Positions 37,601-48,665 of a stretch of 64,000 nucleotides of DNA are shown piece after piece. The DNA is from Bimastos eiseni (lineage: Eukaryota; Annelida; Clitellata; Crassiclitellata; Lumbricidae). The stretch is from assembly GCA_959347315.1 (NCBI GenBank), contig OY365814.1, forward strand, positions 30,945,285 to 31,009,284, read 5' to 3'. The notes under the pieces were generated by a model. That model saw only the letters and a program-made list of their open reading frames with translations. It ran no database searches and had not been told where the DNA came from. Each line of letters opens with the position of its first letter. The stretch's first letter is position 1. Position numbers and translations under genes: made by a program.

Positions 37601-39310
37601 CGCATATTTTTTGTGTGCATGACATTATCTAGCTGAAATTTTTGAGCCTTATCTGTACCTGTAGATTACATCATCGAGAAGGAGCCTCTGGTTAACAAGT
37701 TCATCTCGGTGCCGTCCGACAGTGGTCAGTTTACCACTCTTGACAGTTTCTGTTTAATTTATATTTTGAGAAATTATCATTATTATTTAAATTTATAATT
37801 TAAAAAAAATTGCTATTATCATTTAAAATTGTTAGTATTCATTTGTTTATTTTGTTAAGAATTACTGTTATTATTTGAATGTATCATTATTTTTTTTAAA
37901 TTTTATTATGTTGCTATTCTTATTTATGATTTATTATTATTCGAAGATGCAGGTTCAAGGAGCTTATAGTATGCTAAAGGTACATGTTTTTAATTTTAAA
38001 AAAAATGAACAGGGTCAAGGACATATGGCTGCCATATGACCTTGACCCTGCTCATTTTTTCAATTAAATGATCTGTTGCGATCCTTCATCGCCTCTCTCC
38101 ACTTTCCATTAGCAGCTGTTCACTGTAATAAATTTAAGAAGTCTTGTCTTCTGTTTATGGTTTCCAGGTAGACAGTCGAGTCTCAACTGCGCCGCTTTCA
38201 TGGCCGGCATAATAGAAGCGATTTTAGTCGGCAGCAACTTTGTGAGTCCAGGTTCTGTCCGTCTCCATCATTTTGGTCACAATACAATATACAATACAAC
38301 TGTTGATATATCCATTCTTACCGTTTAGTTCAGAAGTGCGCACACACACGTCTCGATGGCACAATTGCAGTTGTAATGCAGAGCAATTGTGTGCGAGGAC
38401 TTGCTCAAGGTCCTTACACAGTGATGCCTCGGATGAAGATCGAACTCGCACACTAAGCGTACACTGATTATTACGGGCCGACCGCTCTAACCAATCGGCC
38501 ACCATGCCGCACACGTTCTAACAATTTGGTTGTAAGAATTTCGTTTGTTTCAAAAACACAGGCATTGTTCTCGTTGTGGTAAATTGCTAGTCTTCGATCT
38601 CTTTGTCTGGCAGTGGATTTCAATCCAATGTTACTTTACTGTTGATATTTACATTTGCTAGAAATACAAACGTAATAAACTAGACGTTTCATCGACCTTT
38701 GGTGATTCTTGGATAGCGTTCTTGTTTTGACAAATCTTTCATGATTTCCTTTCTGTAAATGAACTGGTCAGTATTTACCATCAGTACACCATCTCAGAAT
38801 CTGGCCTGGCACCCCCACCCCGTATTCTGGCCTGGCACCGCCACTCAAGATTCTGGCTGGCACCCCACCTCAGGATTCTGGCCTAGCACCCCATCCAAGA
38901 TTCTGCCCTAGCACCCCACCCCAGATTATAGCCTAGCAACCCACCAAAGATTCTGGCCTGGCACCCCACCCCAGATTCTGACCTGGCACTGAAAGTGGCC
39001 TCGACAATTTCTTTGTAGAACTGATTTGAAACAGCGCATGCAATTACGCTAGTCATCACAGAAGCACAGCATTTGTGTGGCATCGATAAATACAAAAGAC
39101 TTACATCACTTTAGTTACCTTACATGTCTAGACATACATATTGTTAAATGTTATGTTTTCATAAACCCAGGAAGCTATGTGCTAATTTGCTTCTGTGTTT
39201 TCCTTTCACAGCCAGCAAAGGTGACTGCGCATTGGCACAAGGGAACAGCATTCATGATCAAATTCGAAGAATCTGTGATCGCCAGAGATAAACTGGTCGA
39301 AGGACGTTAG
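34666..39310 (+). CDS. TRAPPC5: Trafficking protein particle complex subunit 5 (TRS31)
   Basis: TRAPPC5 is a Bet3-fold core subunit of TRAPP complexes, which tether vesicles and activate Rab1 at ER-Golgi membranes. Seven exons join in phase: 34666-34737, 35108-35196, 36189-36315, 37043-37100, 37665-37724, 38168-38241, 39212-39310. They give 192 residues (human 188). Conserved blocks in order are SRGKSE, FALLFSEMVQYCQNRV, LGQHVGARILDVLVVRE, LLFVKSNVWKSLFGKEADKL, YYIIEKEPLVNKFISVP, SLNCAAFMAGI and PAKVTAHWHKGTAFMIKFEE, ending in VEGR. The start ATG is the first in the exon. All introns are GT-AG. Intron 2 holds a LINE tail and a 20-bp minisatellite, and intron 6 a SINE. Nothing is broken. Confidence 0.96.
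35235..35440. repeat. TRAPPC5: ~20-bp minisatellite in TRAPPC5 intron 2
   Basis: Degenerate units of CTGGTCATTTAACTGATCCTA repeat about nine times. Confidence 0.75.
35560..35790 (-). mobile_element. CR1/L2-type LINE C-terminal fragment
   Basis: The minus strand reads SSFAVAIWSSLPPHVHNSLC then TALRTKLKTYLFQSA. This is the typical end of CR1/L2 proteins (AP.LWNSLP..IR...S...FK..LKTHLF). It is 5'-truncated and lies in TRAPPC5 intron 2. Confidence 0.75.
35822..35940 (+). repeat. Copy of interspersed family 2
   Basis: The order is GCAGTTTAATGACACTGTGT, then GTTGCCCTCTTCCTTTATCC, then GGCTTGGGACTGGCACTATC and an A/G-rich end. Sister copies lie at 37170-37275 and 37290-37395. Confidence 0.7.
36062..36145 (+). 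repeat. LINE/SINE 3' tail with hairpin and (GAAT)n
   Basis: GGAGCGCCTCTGAGTAGGTT is followed by AAAGGGGTGCTATATAAG and (GAAT)n. The AGCGCC and GGTGCT arms can pair with one G-U wobble. Confidence 0.65.
36415..36790. repeat. (CT)n-rich simple repeat with a LINE tail
   Basis: CTCTCTCTGTCT runs occur at 36420-36445 and 36600-36780. Between them, at 36490-36600, is a LINE tail: TTCAAGTTTTTACAAGTCCC then GGAGTGCTATATAAAT and (GAAT)n. Confidence 0.8.
37170..37395 (+). repeat. Two adjacent copies of interspersed family 2
   Basis: Copies at 37170-37275 and 37290-37395 share TTTAGCAACACCATGTG/TTTAATGACACTGTGTG. They also share TCCTT..T..TCA(G)GGCTTGGGA and GCACT.TCAGAGTGCAAGCAG. Confidence 0.7.
38330..38520 (-). 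repeat. tRNA-derived SINE, family 1
   Basis: The most complete copy of the family: the minus strand runs from GTGCGGCATGGTGGCCGATT through a tRNA-like head and the CTTGAGCAAGTCC body to ACTTCTGAACT. It lies about 90 bases after TRAPPC5 exon 6. Confidence 0.75.
38785..38990. repeat. TRAPPC5: ~28-bp minisatellite in the last TRAPPC5 intron
   Basis: About seven degenerate units of GATTCTGGCCTGGCACCCCA occur in tandem. Confidence 0.8.
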
Positions 39311-42054
39311 GCAATGATTATAGGATGATCGAGGCAGAGGAAGCGATCGGATCCGCAAAGACATCTTCATTCCAAGAAATAAAATCGTATGGACCGACAA
39401 ATGAGAACCGACGAATGTTTGGCAAAGGGATCTCACGGACCGTAATTCCTCGTTGAGCTCGCTAACTTTGACTTTGTAAATGATGCACTTATGGTCAAGT
39501 GATGACAGTGTAAATTGGAAATAGAATAAAGATAAAAGTTGTTTTTATCTTTTGAATGGAACACTTGACATTTTAACCCTTTAATTACGCGCTGCACTGC
39601 ACTAGTTTCTGAGTCGCTTTGAGTACACTCTTTTCTGGGACTGATATGGAAGGGGAAATAAAGCCGCAACATGGCAGCCAATCAGTAATCGTCTTTTCTT
39701 ATAGTGCTAGTGATGTCTGTGATTGGCTGTCGATGAATAATGACATCCGGGTATTCAGCAGGATAACTCTGAACGTATAATCGCCAAAAAGTTCATCTAA
39801 ATTTTTGCTACTCCAGGCAAAAATATTCATTTGAACACATTTTACTATGTCGGTAGTTCTGTAAATTAAGTCGCGTTAGTTCGTTAACAAAAACAAACAC
39901 TATTGCCGAAAAGTCCCGGATGTGGTCTCACACATAATCTAGGTCAATGACCCAGTTTCCGTCGGCTTCATATCCGTTCCATATTAATCCCAGCTATTGT
40001 TAAAAGTGTTAAACAGTGCACCAAAAAATGGGAAATGGAGAAGGGTTTGCTTCAACGATTGTAATGGAACACTTATATAGCGCCACTTGAGATGAGAATG
40101 TTGTTAGTATTACAGTTCATCTTTGTTTAGCATACAGTAAAAATAAAATGTGTACGAATGTCCTAAAAGCAATCAGAATGTACCAACTGGTTTTCTTGAG
40201 TCAGCATTTCTAGAATGTTCAAATGTAATTAAACCAAGACCAATGTTGAACGACTCCGTTGTTGCACATGGTATATGTACTAAATCTGTGGACAGTAACA
40301 GCTGCTACAAATTTAAATTGTCAAATCTAAACAATTAACACAGATTAACTCCTAATCGCATAACCAAGTTAAATCTCTAAGCTTCTTTAAAACGTTTTAA
40401 AGGATTTCCTCTGTAACAAAACATCATTAAATAAATCCCTGGCAGGGTGACATTATGTTTAAACTGGGTTCGAACAGCCACGAAGAGAAATAAATCGGCT
40501 CAGCAACAAGCCATTATTAATTACATGATTGCAGAAGTTATTGCCACATGCCGTGTGAATAAGTACATGTTCAAGCTAGTGTTATTAAGACATACTACTA
40601 ATATAGACCAAGTTGTGTGTGTCATTAAAAAGGTTTAGCAACTTACACCAAAAACAAGAAATTCTAAGTACTTGATATGTCTGCGTTGAATGAATGCGGT
40701 GCTGGACGTTCCACAGCACGAAGCCTCGTTTTGGTAACATATGATTCCCTGCTGAGATATTATGACTAGCAAATTCTCTAGGGTCAAGATATGAGATTTT
40801 GCATACAGGTCATAAGAATAGTGCACCAAAACAGTGCACCCAGAGAGTAAGACGGCTGGGGCAGAGAGACAGTCTACGGTGGATAAATCACAAATGCATA
40901 TATATATATAAATATATATATAAATATCAATTCGATTTATTTGATAACCAAATTACAAGTAAATAATGACAACATGATTACAAAAAATTAAACAATCTGG
41001 TTGTACATATGTGTGAGTTATCCATTATGTAAACATCGGAAGCAAGGCGACAGTCTGCCAATATTAATAATAGTCAAAACTAACTAAAGAAATACAAATA
41101 GACAGAAGAAACTCTTAACTAATGTCTTGACTAAGGACTTTGTATCACAACTGTAATCATTCATATGCATGTAATCGTATATATGCATATATATATATAT
41201 ATATGTATATATATAGATATATCTGACATAAAGACGACTAATGAAATTTTATTAACAATGACAATCAGCCGTGGAATGAATAGAATGATGTCCATACGCA
41301 AATTCCAGACTCAAAAAACCTCCAACTTAATAACGAGCAGTTAAACAAAATTGTATGACAAGCATCCATGAAACCTGTACACGTTAAAACACATTCGACT
41401 AACGCTAGGAATCTCCAGATTAAGCAAAACACGCCTAACAACTCGTTGTATTGCTATGCTCAATATTAATAATATGCTTTATTTAGCGCCATTACAGGCC
41501 AAAGCCAAAGGCATCTGGCAAAAGTATCACTGCGTAATTTCTAATGCATTAACCTTTGATGCCATACCTTCCTAGGTCACCTTTTAAGAAGTCCCAACCC
41601 GTATAATTGTTGTATTGTTAACTATTTTGCACTACTTACAATCAGGTCAGTTTTCCTGATTCCTTCTACATTCAATAATTAGTGGCTTCTCTTTCTTGTG
41701 TCAGTGACCAAAGCACAGCGCATTTGTGGTGAGTTTGGTTACATTATCTTCCACGTTTAAAATGCAAAATGATTACAATAATAGTACACAACTTTTTTTA
41801 TAATGTACCCTGATTATGTAGATACTCTAGTTGGCTCCAACAGCACTATAAGGAAGATCCAGTTTATCACAATAATGATAAAGGAATCGCAACTAAGCCA
41901 TCCAGTTTAAAAATGAACACTAGACCACGGAAAGCAAGATGGTATTTCTTCTTCATGGAAATAAAAGCAACTTGATCCTTGTGAAGAACTCCAGATTTGT
42001 TGCTCACGACAGAGAAGATAAAGCAGACCCTCGCTAAGAAGTCGGCCGAAAGCT
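39311..42054. other. Intergenic stretch between TRAPPC5 and the YeeE-like gene
   Basis: The genes converge here. AATAAA-like signals for TRAPPC5 occur near 39380 and 39520. A repeat unit at 39670-39795 recurs at 43919-44045. AT dinucleotide runs lie at 40895-40925 and 41180-41225. No other gene is recognised. Confidence 0.5.
39670..39795 (+). repeat. Dispersed repeat, copy 1 of 2
   Basis: GGCAGCCAATCAGTAATCGTC, GTGATGTCTGTGATTGGCTG and AACGTATAATCGCC match 43919-44045 in the same order. The class is unknown. Confidence 0.65.
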
Positions 42055-45000
42055 TCACATCGCTCCCATCAATCGCATGGCATAGGCAACCGAAATGCCG
42101 CCAAGGAACGTTGAAGCCATCATGATGAATGACATAATGGATAGAAGACCCATTCCTGATAATCCATGACCACTTTCAGAAATAAAACACAAATATATAT
42201 AAATATACTCTATCTATCATAAATAAAAAACAAATACGGAATACTATACTGATCTTTACAAAAATAAGATAGTTGAACTGTTACATTCAAAAACATACAT
42301 AAAATACTTTACCTAACATAAATGAAAAAAAACAAATATAAAATACTTTACCTATCATTAATGAAAAAACTAAACATAAAATTCTTGACCTGTCAGAAAT
42401 AAAAAATATAAATGTCCATCAGAAATAAAACAACAAAATATCAAATACTTTACCTAATGAACATAACCAAAAAAATCCCATGCTTTACCTATCATACACA
42501 AAAATAAATATTAAATACTTAGCCTACCATAATCCAAACGAAAATAAAATACTTAAACTCTCATCATCAAAAACAAATTAAAAAAACTTTACCTGTCATA
42601 AATCAACAGAAATCATTATAAAATACTTTCCCCATCACAAATTAAAAGCAAATCTAAAAAAATAAGCTGATCAAAATGCAACCTTGTGCATCCGCCTCCA
42701 ATTCTTGCTCCAAGGTTCATCAGCATCCCTCCAAGAAAGGCATCAACCGGTGGCACTCCTGGCGCCTCTCCAAGACTTCCAGACGCCACAGCTGACATGT
42801 ACCCACCAAAGATGGCGCCTGCCACATAGAAAATCTGCCAAAAGACAAACAAAAACCTTTCAGAAGATCCATAGTGAGGTAAGTAAGGATAAGGTAATGT
42901 CAGGTAAAGAAGCGTATGGTAAAATTAGGCATTTGTAAAGTAAAGTTAGGTACTTGTAACATAAGACTCGGTTAAAATACAAAATTAGATTTATAGCAAA
43001 GAAAGAAAAAGTATACAAGTTAACATATGTTATATATAGATATCTATACATAGATATATATATGCATACCTGCTTGAAATGTATACATATAAATTATATA
43101 TGTTATATACTTATATATATACCTATATATAAATTATATATACTTATATACATATAAAGAGCAGAGTGTATTTGACGTACCTGCCACCAGTGACTGAACC
43201 CACATTGGTATTTACAGGCGAATGGCGACAGCCTCTTCAGTGGTCCTACGAGCACCTGGGAAACCATGACGATGAGACTGCTGCTGCCACCTAGCGTCTC
43301 GTGCATTGCGAGAACAAGAGGCAGCTGCAACAATCCGACGAGCATTCCAGCGACGTACGGAGGCCACGCAACCATTGCAAGAACACCGTCATTACTTTTG
43401 GCAACCTGTACAAAATCAGTTCAGGTTGTATTGACATTGCGAAGATATGAAGGCTAGGTATTGGTAAAGTAAGATTGGGTACTGATAAAGCAAAATTAGG
43501 CACTTGTAACGTAAGGCTAAGTATTGGTAAAGTAAGATTGGGTACAGATAAAGCAAGATTAGGCACTTGTATGGTAGGATTAGGCACTTGTAAAGTAAGC
43601 CTAGGTATTGGTAAAGTAAGACATATCCAAATAAGTAAAGCAAGGTTATGCCCTTTTATGCTAGGATTAGGCACTTGCAAAGTAAGGTCAGGCATTCATA
43701 TGTATTTGAACATTGACGTCATCTACATAGTAATGGGGTAGGGGTCTCGATAGTGCAGAGGTTAGTCAACTGGACTGTCAATTAAGAAGTCGGAGATTGA
43801 AATCTCCACCACAACAGAAACTTAGCTTAAAATTCATGTTCCATCTGTACCCCTAAAAAAATATTTTCTGCCTGGCACCTCTTATTGGAGCCATTGATGA
43901 GGTGCTATATAAATTCATATTGGCAGCCAATCAGCAATCGTCTTTTCGGATACATCGCGGGTGATGTCTGTGATCGGCTATGTAATGGATGAAGTGACAC
44001 GGTGGCATGTGGCAGGATGACTTTGAACATATAATCGCTGAAAAGAAGGAGTGCAAAAAAGATTTGTTTAAAATCAAAAGTTGGTTTTTTGGTTTTATTT
44101 GGTTTTTGGTTTTTCTTTGGATTTTGTCATAACAGTTTTGTTACAAAAAGCATCAAACACAGCATGAATAAGAGCTCCAACTCAATGTTTTAATTAATTT
44201 AGATTGATTTCAGACTGAATAACACATAATTAGAATATAATAGTAATATTAGTAAATTGAATGAAAATATATTTAAAAAACCAAAAAACCAAAAATTGCC
44301 TTTTTTTTTTAAAACAAAAACCAAATAACCAAAAAACCAACATGTTTGCAGCCCTGCTGAAAAATGCACTATAGTGTAACCTATGAACCTTAGCCTTGTG
44401 AACTTTAACCCATGAACCACCACCTAATCATCTGCAACTTGATGACCTGGGTTCATGAACAGTAAAAGCTCCAGTCAGTCCAACCTTGATTTCGGAATCC
44501 CACGGAAGTAGCGTCTCGAACGCACACACTGTAATTCCAAACATTGCCACCAGAGGAAGCGCAAGAACGAAATACGGAGAGTTGGACCATCTGCAAATGA
44601 CACAACATATCCTGCACACAGTGCTATACATTTCGATTCTATTCTATTTATGGGCTTCTAAAGCGCCACTCACAGTACAACCTATTCAGAGGTGCCCCCA
44701 ATGCAAAGAACCCCTCGAAAAAAAACATCTTAAGAGAACGAGCAGAAACAGTAGTCTGAAAACTGTCCTTTTCAGCCGAGGGTTAGGCCGAGAGCGCTTC
44801 TGAGTAGATATCTTGAAGGGGCGCTATATCAAGTATTTTTGATAGATTGATTGACCAGATAAGATTTCAGCACGAGTTACAGCAGGAAGGACATTCCACA
44901 GCAAATGGCAAAAAAGAATAAATCCAGAAATAATTAATAATAAGCTTAATGTGTACTTTGTAGCCTCTGTGAGGCAGTGAAGATATTTTTAACAGATTTA

Positions 45001-47950
45001 CCTGGCATTACAACAATCATTATATCATACCATAATTATTCTATTTCATAAACTTATACCCTATAAAACCTTCCCTGAGCTCACCATATTTGACACCATC
45101 TACTAATCATACTACTACAGGTGTTTGTGAATATGCATCTTGACCTACATTTAGGTTGAGAGTAGAACTTGTGTCACGATTACAATTACCTGACCTCATT
45201 ATATCTCACCTGACCTAATATTTTCCTGTAGCTAGTAGAAAGCTGTGCTTACGGATTGCTAGATTCTTTAATTGTCGGTCGCAGCAGAGAATCAAATGCT
45301 GGCTTCAGAATGCTGTAGATAAGCACGCCAGTCAACCCACCAAGAAACAAATACCCTGGGTTAAACATAAGCACAATTCACTTAAGAAGCAAATACCCTG
45401 GGTTAAACAAAAGCACAATTCACATAAGAAATAAGCACCCTGTGCCCCTGGGATAACACAAAACTGCCCTACTAGCATTCCTTGGACATTCACTCACAGC
45501 TAAAATCCATTCCTTTCCTACTGGGCCAGGAGCGCCTCTGAGCAAGCATCTTGAAAGGCAGAATATCAAGTACTTATTGATTGATAATTTTGAATATTGC
45601 TTATGCTAGTTATTGCTTACCAACATTTGGAACGAGAGAACCGATTTGCGGGAAGACTGTGACAGGACACTAAGAAACACAACAGATAAAACAGGTCATC
45701 AAATTAGAAGCCATTGTCATATATGGAGATCAAAGGCCATTGTCATATATGGAGATCGAAGGCCATTGTCGTTATCACAAAGGGCATTCAGATGATTCCA
45801 TCCATTCATTTCATCATATATCCACCCTATCTCCCATCAGTCAATTCATTCATCCATCCATCCATTCATCTGTCTATTCGCTAATTCATCTATTCTATTC
45901 ACATATAAGTATAATGCATCCATTCATTCATCCTATCGTTCATGCAAACGTTCTTTAATTTATACACAATCCATTCATCAGTTGATTCAACCACCCATCT
46001 GTTCATCTGCCTTAATCATCCATCTATTCACACATTCATCCATCCATTCATACATACATCTATTCCTCCATTCATTTGTTCCTTCATCTATCCATTCATT
46101 CATCATTATTTGTCCATCTATTCGTCCATTTGTCCGTCAATTCCTTCATTCGTTCTTTCCTTCACCCATTCATTCACTATACAATCATCCATTAACTAAT
46201 CATTCATTTGTTCTGTCATCCATCCATTCATCCATCCATCCATTCATACATCCAATCATTCCTCCATTCAATGAACATAAACCAATTCCAAACGTACTGA
46301 TCCAGCTACGGTCATTCCGGCGCCCATCAGGAGTCCACCAACGACGCTGGACATGACGCTTTTGTCCATGAGCTTGTTGTAGTATCCATTACACGTGATC
46401 ATGAACGATCGATGTGTGATCGGGATCATTGCAAGCAGAGACAACGTGAACATGCCTAACATTCAAAGAGAAATCATTACAAAAACAATTATCATCAAAT
46501 ATTTTAGACCAAGACCGGGGTCTCGAGACCACATCCCTGTCTTCTGCAATATCTGTGGGCCTTGAATCAGTATTATTGGTAGCAGTGCTTATGGCAGAGA
46601 AGTAGTCCAATTGGCAGAAACATTAAAATTATTATCAGAAATCAAACTGAAACAGTAACACAATAGATTCTGTATGATATGCAAAACTAGCCCAATCGAT
46701 ACTGTAGGGATGAGGGAAACTTACACAATAGGTACAGTAAGATGTGAAAAACTAAAACCCTAAGTACAGTAAGATGTGGAAACTAAGAAAACAGGTAAAG
46801 TTAGATGAGATAGAGTATTACTTACTGGTGGCAAGAGCTGACAGAAGGAATTTGAAAAATGTGAATTGCTTGAGGAGCATCTGCTTTCGAATGACTTCTG
46901 GATAGGACACTGAAATGAAATGACAACAAAAAACAAAATTATACAATCACCCACACTCTTCATGCACCTAGATTATAGAAATTCAATCCTTGTAATCCTC
47001 CCAGGATTCTGTATGCACCAGCTCCAATCCATCCTAAAGCATGCCATGCAAGTCAACATCAACTTGTTGAAATATTTCACATGTTCAAATTTCCTTAAAG
47101 ATCATATTACTATCACATGCCTCACTTGCTGACACTACCATAGGTAACCCTGGCACACATCAGGGAGGGCACCCATAGCGCAAAGGATAACAACCTGGTA
47201 TGCAGAGCCAACAAACACCTAGGTCGATTCCCGTATCCCAAAACGGATGACTAGTCCTTCTTTCGCTAGGCGGCAGCGTTGGTTAAAATTGACGTATAAT
47301 GTGATGGCCACTTTGCATGGCTGCCAACAGTTTCATTCGATTACTGTAATAACTTGTCATTATCCATTCATACTGTACTTGCAATTATGGCCCGTTTGTC
47401 ATTTTGAAATTAAATGAAGACATTGTGTGGCTGATTGGGTAGAGCGGTCGGCCCGTAACACTCAGTGTGACTGACGCCTCGTCCGAGGCGTCAGTCACTG
47501 TAGGGAACTTGAGCAAGTCCTTCATGCACAATTGATCTACAGTGCAACTGCGATTGCGCCGTCGAGGCATGTGCACTTCTGAGCAAAAGATGTTGGAAGT
47601 AGGGCGATATCAAATTTCAAGAATTATATTATCTGTGCACTATTCTCATCCTTGCGCTCTGAGATCATGCTGATGCACTTACTGTGAGCTTTGTGCATTG
47701 AAACTCCAAACACAATTCCGCATGCTAGACAGAGAAAACTTTTCCATATGAGCGATGTTCCGGACTTATTGGAAGAGCCATGGTCGGTTTTACGATCGAG
47801 GTCATCATTTTGCGAACTGCATTGAGGGCTTGATCTCCGAATGTTCTCAGGCGATGCCGACATCACGCCGTCAGAAAGCGCCGAGAGTGAAACGGGTTTC
47901 TTTGAAGAAATTTGTGCACGCTGATTAATTTGCTCCGTGGCAACAGACAT
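42055..47950 (-). CDS. YeeE/YedE-family (Sulf_transp) membrane protein, candidate thiosulfate transporter
   Basis: Nine exons, high to low: 47950-47683, 46909-46826, 46455-46298, 45669-45621, 45355-45253, 44590-44485, 43405-43181, 42834-42683, 42172-42055. Phases agree and give 420 residues. Residues 1-62 are polar and serine-rich, probably cytosolic. About eight to ten hydrophobic segments follow, in two related halves. Family signatures are PEVIRKQMLLKQFT (~93), GLLMGAGMTVAGSCP (~157-172), GGLTGVLIYSILKP, LGGMLMNLGARIGGGCTSGH and GLSGMGLLS (~367-392). Cys171 (SCP) and Cys380 (GGGCTSGHG) are the conserved family cysteines; in bacterial YeeE/TsuA such cysteines relay thiosulfate. The family is common in bacteria and fungi. 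Sulfur-substrate uptake is inferred. Full splicing and intron-borne local repeats argue against contamination. Confidence 0.9.
42185..42660. repeat. ~45-bp degenerate minisatellite in YeeE-like last intron
   Basis: Units of AAATACTTTACCTATCATAA plus an A-rich stretch repeat about ten times, filling almost the whole last intron of the gene. Confidence 0.75.
42880..42985. repeat. ~22-bp minisatellite, smaller block
   Basis: Words such as GGTAATGTCAGGTAAAG and ATTAGGCATTTGTAAAGTAA match the larger block at 43450-43700. Both lie in introns on either side of exon 7. Confidence 0.6.
43060..43165. repeat. (TATA)n-rich simple repeat
   Basis: Alternating TATATA and ACATAT runs lie just below exon 7 of the YeeE-like gene. 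Confidence 0.75.
43450..43700. repeat. ~22-bp minisatellite, larger block
   Basis: About eleven units of GGTATTGGTAAAGTAAGATTG or ATTAGGCACTTGTAAAGTAA type occur in tandem. Reading frames stay open here by periodicity only. Confidence 0.8.
43740..43815 (+). repeat. tRNA-derived SINE head
   Basis: GATAGTGCAGAGGTTAGTCA, CTGGACTGTCAAT and GGAGATTGAAATCTCC resemble A-box, anticodon-arm and T-arm parts. The T-arm pairs but the acceptor stem does not. A LINE/SINE tail GCTATATAAATTC follows at 43905. Confidence 0.45.
43919..44345. repeat. Dispersed repeat copy 2, followed by inverted GGTTTT/AAAACC tracts
   Basis: 43919-44045 matches 39670-39795. Then a TTGGTTTTT-rich tract (44079-44120) and an AAAACCAAA-rich tract (44276-44342) face each other and could pair across about 155 bases. 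Confidence 0.6.
44640..44860. repeat. Two LINE/SINE 3' tails facing each other
   Basis: A minus-strand tail at 44640-44700 (AAAGCGCCACTCAC, then TTCAGAGG) and a plus-strand tail at 44785-44860 (AGAGCGCTTCTGAGTAGATA then GGGGCGCTATAT) lie head to head. Confidence 0.6.
45795..46265. repeat. (CCATTCAT)n simple repeat
   Basis: CATC and CATT tetranucleotides run through nearly 470 bases directly below exon 3 of the YeeE-like gene. Confidence 0.9.
47425..47590 (+). repeat. tRNA-derived SINE, family 1, with an internal perfect palindrome
   Basis: The tRNA-like head GTGTGGCTGATTGGGTAGAG and the body CTTGAGCAAGTCC are as in the family. Where the B-box should be, 47467-47498 is a perfect 15-bp inverted repeat with a 2-base centre. 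Confidence 0.7.
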
Positions 47951-48665
47951 CCTCTGTTATCTTATATTTTTGATAAGTCAAAACTGTTACTGTCACCATT
48001 TAAACAGCTAACACCCTGTAAAATAAACACTTCTGTCGATTAATCAGATCGAGTACCCGCATGGGGGTTGGGCGAACCGTACAATTATATAGGGCTACTA
48101 CAACGTTGTCAACTTTCGTTTATTTTTGGTAACAGCGTAACTCAAGCGCAGTCGCCCTCTGGGACACGTCCCTCAACTTTCGAGCAGGTTGGGACAGTTT
48201 TCCTACTTTTCCCACCTACTTTTCGACATCGATTTCGATAGTACCTAGCCTAGGAGGCTTAGGACAAAATAATATGGAATAAATCACATTAAATTATCTA
48301 CGACGGCGCTAATAACAAGGCTGATTAATGGAACGGAACCCAAACACTGCTATTGTAAGCATTTGAGGATAAAAATAAACGACAAACTTACTGGTGAAGC
48401 AGCGCCCAATGTAACAGAAACTTCATTTTGCCCGCTTATGCATCTAGAAAATTAGAAATGGAAATCAAATGAGAGATATTGCCATTAAGAAACGCCTTTC
48501 TTCTTATCTGCAAACTGCTGCATGCATCTCAAATTTGTGCTACAATATCATTGATGGGAAGCTCGAATAATAATTGTGATAACAGTAAATCGATTGAATT
48601 CATAAACTAGCAGCGAATAAACTGAGATCTTACTTACCTACTTTTGAAAGCGAGTGGTGGACAAC
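47951..48665. promoter_or_regulatory. Shared upstream region of the YeeE-like and SRP72 genes
   Basis: The genes diverge with 715 bases between their start codons and no gene in between. A bidirectional promoter is likely. The SRP72 start context is GACAACATGGCGCAG, again an ATGGCG start. No TATA box stands out. Confidence 0.4.

Noticed and set aside
43740..43815. tRNA-Asp-like gene (a GTC-containing loop)
   Set aside because: The acceptor stem does not pair and the sequence continues into a SINE-like tail.
45740..46356. Histidine/serine/isoleucine-rich open frames
   Set aside because: They are translations of the (CCATTCAT)n simple repeat.
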